Source of the DNA: Acetobacteraceae bacterium
GTDB lineage: Bacteria; Pseudomonadota; Alphaproteobacteria; Acetobacterales; Acetobacteraceae
NCBI GenBank assembly: GCA_947373495.1
Contig: CANBXZ010000007.1
Span: 1 to 51,178, forward strand
DNA: 51,178 bases
Direction of reading: 5' to 3'
Shown here: one piece after another, positions 25,314 through 33,885 of the stretch
Layout of the letters: each line of letters opens with the position of its first letter
Numbering within the stretch: position 1 is the stretch's first letter
The notes under the pieces: generated by a model
Database searches by the model: none
The model's input: the letters and a program-made list of their open reading frames with translations, nothing else
What the model was told of the DNA's origin: nothing
Made by a program: the position numbers and the translations under genes

Positions 25314-26102
25314 TCAGTGAAAAGCGTAGGCGTCCATCCGCAGCATGCCGTAGGTGCTGCTGCTGTGCAGGCGTTCGGCCTGCATGGTGGCGCCGCCGGC
25401 GCCCAGCGCGACATACAGCGGCAGCAGATGTTCCTCGGTCGGGTGCTGCTCGGCGGCGAAGGGCGCCTGGTGGCGATAGGTCAGCAGGTCGCAGCGCCGA
25501 CCTTCGCGGATCGCCAGGTCCATCCAGTCGCTGAAGGCGGTCACGTCCGGCGTCTCCGGCGTGTCCATGGCCTGGCCGCGGAAGCGCCGCAGGTCATGCG
25601 TCCAACTGCCGGAGCCGATGACCAGCACCCCCTCCTCCCGCAAGGGCCGCAGCGCCTCGCCCAGTTGGGCATGATGCGCCGGGCCCAGCGCGCTTTGGAT
25701 CGACAGTTGCAGCACCGGGATGTCGTGTTGCGGCCAGGCCAGGATCAACGGGCACCAGGCGCCGTGGTCCAGGCCGCGGCTGCGGTCGATGCGGCTTTCC
25801 AGCCCGGCGGCGCAGAGCAGGTCGCTGACCCGTTCCGCCAGCTTCGGCGCCCCCGGCGCCGGGTAGCGCAGCGCATACAACGGGCGGGGAAAGCCGTGGA
25901 AGTCGTGGATGGTCTCGTTCACCGCCACGGCGTTCACCACGGGCAGCGTGGTTTCCCAATGCGCCGAGGCCACCAGGATGGCCTTGGGCGCGCCATGGCG
26001 GGCGGTGACCTGGGCACCCAGGCCGGCCAGGAATTCGCTGGCCGGAGCCCGCACCAGCGGCAACATCGGCGAGCCGTGACTGAGGAAGATACTGGGATGC
26101 AT
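25314..26102 (-). CDS. ygiD: 4,5-DOPA extradiol dioxygenase-like protein (class III LigB family)
   Basis: A 262-residue protein with candidate metal ligands H9 (LSHGSP) and H48 (ASAHWET), plus His in LDHGAWCPL and GSGSWTHDLRRF near the active site. Length and motifs match YgiD-type dioxygenases, which open catechol rings such as DOPA. The start MHPSIFLSHG at 26102 has a GGGGGA ribosome-binding site. The natural substrate is unknown; proximity to DoxX and an FMN reductase suggests aromatic or quinone detoxification. Confidence 0.92.
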   Translation of the reverse strand: MHPSIFLSHGSPMLPLVRAPASEFLAGLGAQVTARHGAPKAILVASAHWETTLPVVNAVAVNETIHDFHGFPRPLYALRYPAPGAPKLAERVSDLLCAAGLESRIDRSRGLDHGAWCPLILAWPQHDIPVLQLSIQSALGPAHHAQLGEALRPLREEGVLVIGSGSWTHDLRRFRGQAMDTPETPDVTAFSDWMDLAIREGRRCDLLTYRHQAPFAAEQHPTEEHLLPLYVALGAGGATMQAERLHSSSTYGMLRMDAYAFH

Positions 26103-26193
26103 GGCGATTTCCCCCTTCCGGGATGGCTCCGGAGCAAAGGCCGGCAGGGCTGCGTCAGCGGACGGCAGGGCTGCTCGCTGAAACAACCGGTTG

Positions 26194-26231
26194 GAGCAGT
26201 TTCCGCGCAGCAGCGTCAGCGGAAAATGCTC
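26194..26231 (-). terminator. Imperfect 13-bp hairpin after doxX, possibly a dispersed palindromic repeat
   Basis: GAGCAGTTTCCGC (26194-26206) pairs with GCGGAAAATGCTC (26219-26231) with one mismatch, at the stop of the DoxX gene. Nearby, GGCAGGGCTGC is directly repeated (~26142 and ~26163). The GAGCATTTTCCGC arm resembles palindromic intergenic repeats I recall from alphaproteobacteria; this was not checked. Confidence 0.55.
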
Positions 26232-26665
26232 TAGCGGCCGCGGCGCAGCGCCAGGGCACCTTCGCCAAGCAGCGCCTGCACCAGCAGCGCAACGGTCCAG
26301 AACGCCGGATATTCCCAGCCGCCGCCCGGGGCGCTGAACAGGAAGCCCTTGGCGCCATGCGCGGCGAAGATGGTGCCGAGCATCAGCGGCACGAAGGCCA
26401 GCGCCACGATGCGGGTATAGACGCCCAGCACAAGCGCCAGGCCGCCCAGAAGTTCCGCCGCAATGGTCAGGTAGGCCAGGAAGGCCGGCAGGCCGAGCGA
26501 CTGGAAATAGCCGGCGGTGCCGGCCGGCGTGAACACGAACAGCTTGATGGCGCCATGCGCCACGAACAGCGCACCAAGGCTGATGCGCAGCAGGGCCACG
26601 CCATAGGGCGCGGTGCTGGCGGTGGCGGGCAGGCTGGCGAGGCGGGCGGCGGTGGTGGCGGACAT
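26231..26665 (-). CDS. DoxX family membrane protein
   Basis: A 144-residue protein with four hydrophobic helices (residues ~20-40, 50-75, 80-100, 115-135). Conserved DoxX motifs are LLRISLGALFVAHGAIKL and AAELLGGLALVLGVYTR. DoxX proteins are often linked to thiosulfate/quinone or oxidative-stress redox systems. It is divergent from a LysR regulator, which probably controls it. Confidence 0.9.
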   Translation of the reverse strand: MSATTAARLASLPATASTAPYGVALLRISLGALFVAHGAIKLFVFTPAGTAGYFQSLGLPAFLAYLTIAAELLGGLALVLGVYTRIVALAFVPLMLGTIFAAHGAKGFLFSAPGGGWEYPAFWTVALLVQALLGEGALALRRGR

Positions 26666-26744
26666 GGTGTTGTCTCCGGCTGGAAGATGGCGTTGCCGAA
26701 GCTTTCCTCCCTTTGCCGTTTGCATGGAATTCGCTGTTGGCGCA

Positions 26745-26766
26745 GCATGGCCATGCGAAAACGCAT
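26745..26766. promoter_or_regulatory. Overlapping palindromes in the doxX-lysR promoter region
   Basis: GCATGG/CCATGC (26745-26756) is a perfect 12-bp palindrome, overlapped by ATGCG-AAAA-CGCAT (26753-26766), ending 10 bases before the LysR start. Such dyads in a divergent promoter suit LysR auto-regulation; that is inference. Confidence 0.45.
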
Positions 26767-26775
26767 AGGCTCGGC

Positions 26776-27669
26776 ATGCTGCCCTGGGACGACCTGCAAA
26801 GCTTCCTGGCCATTGCCCGCCACGGCACGCTTTCCGCCGCGGCCCGCGCGCTGGGGGTGATGCAGACCACCATGGGCCGCCGCCTGGCCGGGCTGGAGGC
26901 CCGCGCCGGCGCCCGGTTATTGGCCAAGACCCCGGGCGGCTACGTCCTCACCCCGGCCGGCGAAGCGGTGCTGGGCAATGTGGAACGCATCGAGGCCGAG
27001 GCGCTGGCGGTGGAACGCCGCATCACCGGCGGCGACATCCGGCTGGAAGGGGTGGTGCGCGTCACCACCGTGGAAATCCTGGCGGTGGAGGTGCTGACCA
27101 GCGCCTTCGCCGCGCTGCAACGCGCCCATCCCGGCATTCGGCTGGAAGTGGCGGCAGACGCCCGCAGCCTGAGCCTGGCCCGGCGCGAGGCGGATATCGC
27201 GGTGCGCCTGGCCCGGCTGACGCAGAACGACCTGGCGGTGCGCAAGGTGGCCAGCCTCGGCTTCGGCCTCTATGCCTCCGCCGCCTATCTGGAACAGCAT
27301 GGCCCACCGGACTTCGGCGCCGGTGCGCCGGGCCACAGCACCATCCTGAACCCGTCGGAGGGCATGCACCTGCCCGAGATGGCCTGGTTCACCGCGCTGA
27401 CCCACCAGGCCCGGCCGGCGGTACGGCACAACAGTCGCTACGGCCAGCGCGCGGCGGCCGAGGCCGGCATGGGCCTGGCGGCCCTGAGCCGCTTCATGGG
27501 CGACCCCACCGGGCTGGTGCGGCTGCCGACGCCAACGCCGGCCCCGCGGCGCGACGTGTTCCTGGCGGTGCATCACGACATCCGCCACACCCCGCGCATC
27601 CGTGCCGTCACCGAGGTGATCGCCACCACCCTGCGGGCCGAGGCCCACCGCCTGGCCCCGGGCGACTGA
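26776..27669 (+). CDS. LysR family transcriptional regulator
   Basis: A 297-residue protein. The N-terminal winged helix-turn-helix lies at residues ~4-62 (LQSFLAIARHGTLSAAARALGV, TTMGRRLAGLEARAGARLL), and the effector-binding domain at ~88-285. The start MLPWDDLQSF at 26776 aligns with family starts, so the upstream in-frame Met is not used. It lies divergent from doxX, suggesting control of the doxX/dioxygenase/FMN reductase genes. After its stop, repeats of GACTGAACCC and GGTTGCGCGC occur before the GMC gene. Confidence 0.93.
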   Translation: MLPWDDLQSFLAIARHGTLSAAARALGVMQTTMGRRLAGLEARAGARLLAKTPGGYVLTPAGEAVLGNVERIEAEALAVERRITGGDIRLEGVVRVTTVEILAVEVLTSAFAALQRAHPGIRLEVAADARSLSLARREADIAVRLARLTQNDLAVRKVASLGFGLYASAAYLEQHGPPDFGAGAPGHSTILNPSEGMHLPEMAWFTALTHQARPAVRHNSRYGQRAAAEAGMGLAALSRFMGDPTGLVRLPTPTPAPRRDVFLAVHHDIRHTPRIRAVTEVIATTLRAEAHRLAPGD

Positions 27670-27807
27670 ACCCCGGATGACTGAACCCTGGTTGCGCGCG
27701 GCCCCGGTTGCGCGCCGCCCGGGTTTTCAGCGACCATTGCCGCCGCCAAGCACCAAGACCTGCCCGCCGCGGCAGGCGACGCCCGCGCCCAAAGGAAGCA
27801 CCGCCCC

Positions 27808-29451
27808 ATGTCATCCGCCCCCACCGCCGCCTATGATTTCATCGTCGTGGGCGCAGGCTCCTCCGGTGCCGCCGTGGCCACCCGCCTGAGCGAAAGCGGC
27901 GCCTACAGGGTGCTGCTGCTGGAAGCCGGCACCGAGGGGTCGGGCTATTTCTGGTCGCGCATTCCCGCCGGCGTCTCCAAGCTCATCGACAACCCGGCGG
28001 TGAACTGGTGCTTCTCCTCCGAACCCGATGCCGGCTCCGGCGGCCGCCGCATCGAGGTGCCGCGCGGCAAGATGCTGGGCGGCACCAGTTCCATCAACGG
28101 CATGGTCTTCATGCGCGGCCAACCGCAGGACTATGACCACTGGGCGCAGCTGGGCAACCGGGGCTGGAGCTGGGACGACGTGCTGCCGGTGTTCAAGCGC
28201 ATGGAGAGCTACGACGGCGGCTCCGACGACTATCGCGGCCGCAGCGGCCCGCTGCGCGTCACCGACACGGCGCGCCACAAGGTGCCGCTGCTGGAGAAGA
28301 TGATCTCGGCCGCCGGCAATATCGGCCTGCCCTTCAACACCGACCTGAACGGGCCGAGCCAGGAAGGCATCGGCATGTCCCAGGTCACCATCGCCAAGGG
28401 CCGCCGCCAGAGCACCGCCTATTGCTACCTGGACCCGGCGCGGGGGCGGTCGAACCTCATCATCCAGTCCGGCGCCATGGCCGACACGCTGGTGCTGGAA
28501 GGCATGCGCTGCGTCGGCGTGCGCTACACCGTGGGCGGCGTGCAGCATGAGGCGCGGGCAACGCGCGAGGTTGTCGTCTCCAGCGGTTCCATCAACTCAC
28601 CGAAGTTGCTGGAGCTTTCGGGCATCGGCCAGGGCGAGCTGCTGCGCTCGCTCGGCATCACCCCGGTGCATGAACTGCCGGGCGTGGGCGAAGGGCTGCG
28701 CGACCATTATTCGCCGCGGGTGAAGTTCGCCATCACCGAACGCAACCTGACCTTCAACGACAACGCCCGCGGCTGGCGCCTGGTGCGGGAGGCGATGAAA
28801 TACGCCTTCCTGCGCGAAGGCTTCCTGGCCCGCACCGCGGTGCCGATCCGGCTGTATTTCCGCACGCGGGAAGGGCTGGAGGCGCCGGATGCCACCATCT
28901 CCATCCTGCCCTTCCTGTATGAGATGGTGAACCACGAGCGCCGCGTGGCCAAGCGGCGCGGCATCACCATGAACGTCAACGTGCTACGCTCGGAAAGCAC
29001 CGGCTCGGTCCATATCAAGTCCGCTGATCCCACGGCACCGCCGGCCATTCGCTTCAACTTCCTCTCCACCCAGCACGACCGCGACGGCCTGCTGGCCGCC
29101 ATTCGCAAGGGGCGCGAGCTGATGGCCGCCTCGCCGCTGAAGGAGATCACCGGCGAGGAGATCGCCCCCGGCAGCCACGTGCAGAGCGACGCGGACATGC
29201 TGGAATGGGTGCGCAACAACGCCGAGACCACCTATCACCCCGTCGGCACCTGCAGGATGGGCCCCGACCCGATGGCCGTGGTGGACAACGAGTTGCGGGT
29301 CCATGGCATCGCCGGGCTGCGGGTGGCGGATGCTTCCATCATGCCGACACTGACCAGTGGCAACACCAATGCGCCCTGCATCATGATCGGCGAGAAATGC
29401 GCCGAGATGATGCTGCGCGCCGCGGCCGGGGAGCAGCGCGCCGCGGCGTAG
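27808..29451 (+). CDS. GMC family FAD-dependent oxidoreductase (choline dehydrogenase-like)
   Basis: A 547-residue flavoenzyme. The FAD-binding fingerprint VVGAGSSGAAVATRL is at residues ~11-25 and GMC signature 1 is near GGTSSINGMVFMRG (~91-104). Signature 2 is SSGSINSPKLLELSGIG. The catalytic pair appears as H477 (YHPVGTCRMG) and N521 (SGNTNAPC). There is no signal peptide, so it is cytosolic. An AAAGGAAG site lies 11 bases before the ATG. GMC enzymes oxidise alcohols; the exact substrate is unknown, and neighbours do not show a betaine pathway. Confidence 0.95.
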   Translation: MSSAPTAAYDFIVVGAGSSGAAVATRLSESGAYRVLLLEAGTEGSGYFWSRIPAGVSKLIDNPAVNWCFSSEPDAGSGGRRIEVPRGKMLGGTSSINGMVFMRGQPQDYDHWAQLGNRGWSWDDVLPVFKRMESYDGGSDDYRGRSGPLRVTDTARHKVPLLEKMISAAGNIGLPFNTDLNGPSQEGIGMSQVTIAKGRRQSTAYCYLDPARGRSNLIIQSGAMADTLVLEGMRCVGVRYTVGGVQHEARATREVVVSSGSINSPKLLELSGIGQGELLRSLGITPVHELPGVGEGLRDHYSPRVKFAITERNLTFNDNARGWRLVREAMKYAFLREGFLARTAVPIRLYFRTREGLEAPDATISILPFLYEMVNHERRVAKRRGITMNVNVLRSESTGSVHIKSADPTAPPAIRFNFLSTQHDRDGLLAAIRKGRELMAASPLKEITGEEIAPGSHVQSDADMLEWVRNNAETTYHPVGTCRMGPDPMAVVDNELRVHGIAGLRVADASIMPTLTSGNTNAPCIMIGEKCAEMMLRAAAGEQRAAA

Positions 29452-29517
29452 AGCCTGATCGCCTGAGGTGCGCTGACCGAGAGACTTGAGTCACGCGACA
29501 AAACAACATGCCGGAAT

Positions 29518-29547
29518 CCGGTCGGCGCTTCAGGCAGCGCCGACCGG
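29518..29547. terminator. Perfect 11-bp hairpin between convergent genes
   Basis: CCGGTCGGCGC (29518-29528) and GCGCCGACCGG (29537-29547) pair fully across an 8-nt loop, between the GMC oxidoreductase stop and the convergent Bug-receptor stop. It is a likely bidirectional terminator; no T-run is present. Confidence 0.7.
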
Positions 29548-29588
29548 GCTCCGGTGTCCTGCTCCCGCAGGCCGGCGCGGCCACCTGG

Positions 29589-30542
29589 TCAGGTGGGATG
29601 CATATCCAGCAGGCGGATGATGCGGCCCCAATTCTCCACCTCGCTGGCCATGAAGCCACGCAGCGCGTCCGGCGCCACCGAGCGCACATCCAGCCCCTGC
29701 ACCGCCAGTTGCCGCCGCAGCCCGGGCTCGGCCATCACCTCGCTCAGCGCGGCGTTGATCTGGTTCACCACCGGCTGCGGCACGCCAGCCGCCGCCCCCA
29801 GCATGAACCAGACCGAAAGGTTGTAGCCCGGCAGCGTTTCCGACAGCGCCGGCAGTTCGGGCGCCAGCGGCGAACGCGCGGCGGTGGTGACCGCCAAGGC
29901 CCGCACCCGGCCTTCCCGCGCCTGCACCAGCGCCTCCCCCAGGTCGGCGATGGTGTAGGAAAGCCGGCCGGCGGCGCAGTCGTTGGTGGCCTCCGGCTGG
30001 CCGCGATAGGCCACCTCCAGCGCCTCCATCCCCGCCAGCTTGGCCATCAGCGACCCCGCGACATGCCGGCTGGGCGCGCCGTGGCCAAAGGTAAGCACGC
30101 CAGGCCGGGCCTTGGCATAGGCGATGAGTTCCGCCGTGCTGTGCACCGGCAGCCGCGGGTCGCAGATCAGCAGGTAGGGCGCATCCGCCACCATGCCGAT
30201 GGGCAGCAGGTCGCGCAGCGGGTCGTAGGGCAAGTCCTTGATCATGTGCGGCGCGCTGGCGCCGGTGGAAACGCCGATCATCAGCAGCGTATGGCCATCG
30301 GCCGGGGCCGCCAGCGCGGCGCGAATGCCGATGACACCCTGGGCGCCGCCGCGATTGTCGATGATGATCGGCTGGCCCAGCTTCTGCGCCAGCGGCACGC
30401 TGTACAGCCGGGTGAGGATGTCGGTCTGCGTCCCGGCCGGGAAGGTGACGATGATGCGGATGGGCCGGTCCGGCCAGGCACGGGCGCCCGGGGCCAGCAA
30501 CCCCAATGGCGCGGCCAACAGGCTGCGACGACCAAGCTGCAT
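29589..30542 (-). CDS. Bug-family tripartite tricarboxylate transporter substrate-binding protein
   Basis: A 317-residue periplasmic protein with a signal MQLGRRSLLAAPLGLLAPGARA. The mature part begins WPDRPIRIIVTFPAGTQTDILTR, the classic Bug motif, with PIIIDNRGGAQGVIG further on. The start at 30542 has a GGGAGAAG ribosome-binding site; an upstream in-frame Met is less likely. No TctA/TctB membrane genes are adjacent, so it is an orphan receptor. The ligand is probably a carboxylate, but is not determinable. Confidence 0.93.
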   Translation of the reverse strand: MQLGRRSLLAAPLGLLAPGARAWPDRPIRIIVTFPAGTQTDILTRLYSVPLAQKLGQPIIIDNRGGAQGVIGIRAALAAPADGHTLLMIGVSTGASAPHMIKDLPYDPLRDLLPIGMVADAPYLLICDPRLPVHSTAELIAYAKARPGVLTFGHGAPSRHVAGSLMAKLAGMEALEVAYRGQPEATNDCAAGRLSYTIADLGEALVQAREGRVRALAVTTAARSPLAPELPALSETLPGYNLSVWFMLGAAAGVPQPVVNQINAALSEVMAEPGLRRQLAVQGLDVRSVAPDALRGFMASEVENWGRIIRLLDMHPT

Positions 30543-30607
30543 GACGCTTCTCCCAGGTTGATTGCGGGTATTGAGGCGCATGCCGCCCGCCTCGGCAAGC
30601 CGGGGAT

Positions 30608-30650
30608 GCCCTCCGAAGGGCAGGCCGGAGCGCCGCGGCTCCGGCCTTTT
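30608..30650. terminator. Tandem hairpins with a T-run
   Basis: GCCCT-CCGA-AGGGC (30608-30621) is followed by GGCCGGAGC-GCCGCG-GCTCCGGCC (30623-30646) and TTTT (30647-30650). The T-run suits rightward termination, although the adjacent RND operon and Bug gene are both leftward. It may end readthrough from either side. Confidence 0.6.
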
Positions 30651-30735
30651 CCCGGCAGCGGGCCCAATCCACGCCCTGCCACAATCCGGTTTCAGCCGGT
30701 CACTATGCGCCGCTGCCCAGGTGCATCGCGCCGCC

Positions 30736-33700
30736 TCACGTCGGGTCGCGCAGCACCCGGTACAGCGCGGGTATCGCCAGCACGGTCAGCGCGGTGGAGG
30801 ACAGCAACCCGAACAGCAGCGCCACCGCCAGGCCCTGGAAGATCGGGTCGCCCAGGATGAAGCCGGCGCCGATCATCGCCGCCGCCGCGGTCAGCGCGAT
30901 GGGCTTGAACCGCACCGCGCCTGCCTCCAGCGCCACCGCGCGCAGGCTGCGGCCCGCGCGCGGGGCATGGCGGATGAAGTCCACCAGCAGGATCGAATTG
31001 CGCACGATGATGCCGGCCAGCGCGATGAAGCCGATCATGGAAGGCGCGGTGAAGGCGGCGCCCATCAGGGCGTGCCCCAGCACCACGCCGGGCAAGGCCA
31101 GCGGCACCGGCAGCAGCACCACCAGCGGCAGCAGGAAGCTGCGGAACTGCGCCACCACCAGCACGTAGATCCCCAGCAGCGCCACGCCGAAGGCCGCGCC
31201 CATGTCGCGGAAGGTGATGCGCGTCACCTCCCACTCGCCATCCCACAGCAGGCTGGGGCGGCTTTCGTCGAAGGGCTGCCCGGCCAGGCGGATTTCCGGC
31301 GCGCCGGGCAGGTCGCGCAGCGCCTCGGCCACCGCCAGCATGCCGTAGATCGGGGCTTCGTAGGTGCCGGCCAGTTCGGCAGTCACCATCTCGGCGGCAC
31401 GGCCGTTGCGGCGGAAGATCGGCGGCGAGGCTGGCTCCTCCACCACCTGCACCAGGCTGCCAAGGTCCACCGTGCCGGTACGGCTGGGCACCGGCGTAGC
31501 CAGCAGTTGCTCCGAGAGGAACAACGCCTCCTTCGGCAGCCGCACCACGATGGCGACGGGGTTGCGCCCGGCGCCACGATGCGAAAAGCCGACCGGCACG
31601 CCGCCCAGCAGGCTGCGCAAGGTGTCGTGCACCGCGGCTTCCTCCACGCCGAAGAACGCCAGTTGGTCCGGCAGCAGCCGCACCCGCAGCCGGCGGCCGG
31701 GGTCGACAAAGCTGTCGTCCAGGTCCACCAGGAAGGGCACCTGGCGGAAGGCCTGGCGCACCACGGCGGCGGCAGCGCGGCGGCTGGCGGGGTCGGGGCC
31801 GTAGACCTCGGCCAGCAGCGTCGCCAGCACCGGCGGGCCGGGCGGTACCTCCACCAGCTTCAGCCGGGCGTTGGCCGGCAGCACCAGTGCCGCCAGCCGG
31901 GCCCGCGCCTCCAACGCAATGGCGTGGCTGTCGCGGTGGCGTTGGTGGCGGTCGGTCAGTTGCAGGTCAAGGTCGCCACGACGCGGTTCCTGCCGACTGT
32001 AGTAATGCCGCACCAGGCCGTTGAAGTTGAATGGCGCGGCAGTGCCGGCATGCAGCGTCACGCCCTGCAATTCCGGCAGGCCACGCAACAGGTCGGCGGC
32101 GGCCAGCAGCGTGCGCTCGGTATCCTCCAGGCTGGCGCCGGCGGGCATGTCCAGCAGCAGCGCCAGCTCGGATTTGTTGTCGAAGGGCAGCAGCTTCACC
32201 GTCACGTCGCGGGTGGCGAACAGCACCAGGCTGGCCAGCGTGGCGGCGCCGGTGACGCCAAGGAACAGCCAGGCCGTGCCACGCCGTTCGATGATCCGCC
32301 ACGCCACCGCGCGGTACAGCGCGCCGAGCCACCCTTCCCCACCTTCCGCATGGCCGGCGCCCAGCTTCAGCATCAGCCAGGGCGTCAGCACCATGGCGGC
32401 GAAGAAGGAAAACCCCATCGCCGCCGAGGCCACCGCCGGGATCGGCGCCATGTACGGGCCCATCAGGCCGGAGACCGCCATCATCGGCAGCAACGCGACG
32501 ATCACCGCCAGCGTCGCCACGATGGTCGGGTTGCCCACTTCCGCCACGGCGGCGATGGCGGCGGTGATGCGGTCGCGGCCGTCCCGCATCGCCCAGTGGC
32601 GGTCGATGTTCTCCACCACCACGATGGCGTCATCCACCAGGATGCCGATGGAGAAGATCAGCGCGAACAACGAGACGCGGTTCAGCGTGTAGCCCAGCAT
32701 CCAGGCGCCAAACAGCGTCAGCAGGATGGTGACGGGGATCACCACCGCCGTCACCACCGCCGCGCGCCAGCCGATGGCCAGCCAGATCAGCGCGACGATC
32801 GAGGCCGTGGCCAGCCCGAGATGGAACAGCAACTCATCCGACTTCGCCTGCGCCGTGGCGCCATAGTCGCGCGTCAGGTCGGCGACGATGCCGGCCGGGA
32901 TCATGCCGCCGCGCAGCGCCGCCAGCCGGGCCTGCACCGCGGTGGTCACCGCCACCGCATTGGCGCCGGCGCGCTTGGCCACCGCGATGGAAACCGCCGG
33001 CGCGCGCTGCCACTGGCCCGCCGCATCGCGCGTCAGCCGCCATACCCGCGCCTCGGCCGGCGCGGCGTCGGCGCTGATGCGGGCGACATCGCCGACATAG
33101 ACCGGCCGGCCGTCGCGCGTGGTGAGCAGCAGCAGGCCGATATCCGGCACGCCGCGCAGCGTCTGCCCGGCCTGCACCACCAGCGTCTCGCCGACCTGGC
33201 GCAGCGTACCGGCCTGGAAGCTGCGGTTGGCGCCCTGCAGCTTCTCCACCAGTTGGTTCAGCGTCACGCCATGCAGCGCCAGCCGATCCGGCAGCGGCTC
33301 CACCCGTATCTCCGGCGCGCGGCCGCCCACCAGGTAGGTCAGCCCCACCTCCGGCACCTTGGCGAGTTCGGACAGCACACGGTCCGCCACTTCATGCAGC
33401 GCGGTGTCGGTCCAGCGCCCTTCGGCGGGGTGCTCCGGCCGCAGCGTCACCACCGCCACCGCCACGTCGTTGATGCCGCGGCCCACCACCAGCGGCTCCG
33501 GGATGCCCTGCGGAATGCGGTTCCAATTCGCCCGCAGCCTTTCGTGCACGCGCAGGATAGCGTCCTCGGCGCTGGTGCCGACCAGGAAGCGCGCCGTCAC
33601 CATCACCTGGTCGTCCAGCGTGTTGCTGTACACATGCTCCACACCGGGGATGGCGGTGACGATCGCCTCCAGCGGCCGCGTCACCAGTTCCATGGCGTCG

Positions 33701-33885
33701 GCGGCGGCCAGGCCATCGGCACGGACCTGAATGTCCACCATCGGCACGCTGATCTGCGGCTCCTCCTCGCGCGGCAGCGCCACCAGGGCCAGCAGCCCCA
33801 GCGCCACCGCCGCCAGCAGCAGCAACGGCGTCAGCGGCGAGCGGATGAAACTGCGGGCGAGAATGCCGGAAAGCCCGAGGCTCAT
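30736..33885 (-). CDS. RND efflux transporter permease (AcrB superfamily)
   Basis: A 1,049-residue inner-membrane proton antiporter with the usual twelve-helix layout and two large periplasmic loops. The TM4 proton-relay motif is FSIGILVDDAIVVVENIDRH with D418 and D419. The N-terminal segment REEEPQISVPMVDI is typical of one RND subclass. The ATG overlaps the stop of the membrane-fusion gene (ATGA). No outer-membrane factor is adjacent, so a distant TolC-like protein is expected. Substrates are unknown. Confidence 0.95.
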   Translation of the reverse strand: MSLGLSGILARSFIRSPLTPLLLLAAVALGLLALVALPREEEPQISVPMVDIQVRADGLAAADAMELVTRPLEAIVTAIPGVEHVYSNTLDDQVMVTARFLVGTSAEDAILRVHERLRANWNRIPQGIPEPLVVGRGINDVAVAVVTLRPEHPAEGRWTDTALHEVADRVLSELAKVPEVGLTYLVGGRAPEIRVEPLPDRLALHGVTLNQLVEKLQGANRSFQAGTLRQVGETLVVQAGQTLRGVPDIGLLLLTTRDGRPVYVGDVARISADAAPAEARVWRLTRDAAGQWQRAPAVSIAVAKRAGANAVAVTTAVQARLAALRGGMIPAGIVADLTRDYGATAQAKSDELLFHLGLATASIVALIWLAIGWRAAVVTAVVIPVTILLTLFGAWMLGYTLNRVSLFALIFSIGILVDDAIVVVENIDRHWAMRDGRDRITAAIAAVAEVGNPTIVATLAVIVALLPMMAVSGLMGPYMAPIPAVASAAMGFSFFAAMVLTPWLMLKLGAGHAEGGEGWLGALYRAVAWRIIERRGTAWLFLGVTGAATLASLVLFATRDVTVKLLPFDNKSELALLLDMPAGASLEDTERTLLAAADLLRGLPELQGVTLHAGTAAPFNFNGLVRHYYSRQEPRRGDLDLQLTDRHQRHRDSHAIALEARARLAALVLPANARLKLVEVPPGPPVLATLLAEVYGPDPASRRAAAAVVRQAFRQVPFLVDLDDSFVDPGRRLRVRLLPDQLAFFGVEEAAVHDTLRSLLGGVPVGFSHRGAGRNPVAIVVRLPKEALFLSEQLLATPVPSRTGTVDLGSLVQVVEEPASPPIFRRNGRAAEMVTAELAGTYEAPIYGMLAVAEALRDLPGAPEIRLAGQPFDESRPSLLWDGEWEVTRITFRDMGAAFGVALLGIYVLVVAQFRSFLLPLVVLLPVPLALPGVVLGHALMGAAFTAPSMIGFIALAGIIVRNSILLVDFIRHAPRAGRSLRAVALEAGAVRFKPIALTAAAAMIGAGFILGDPIFQGLAVALLFGLLSSTALTVLAIPALYRVLRDPT

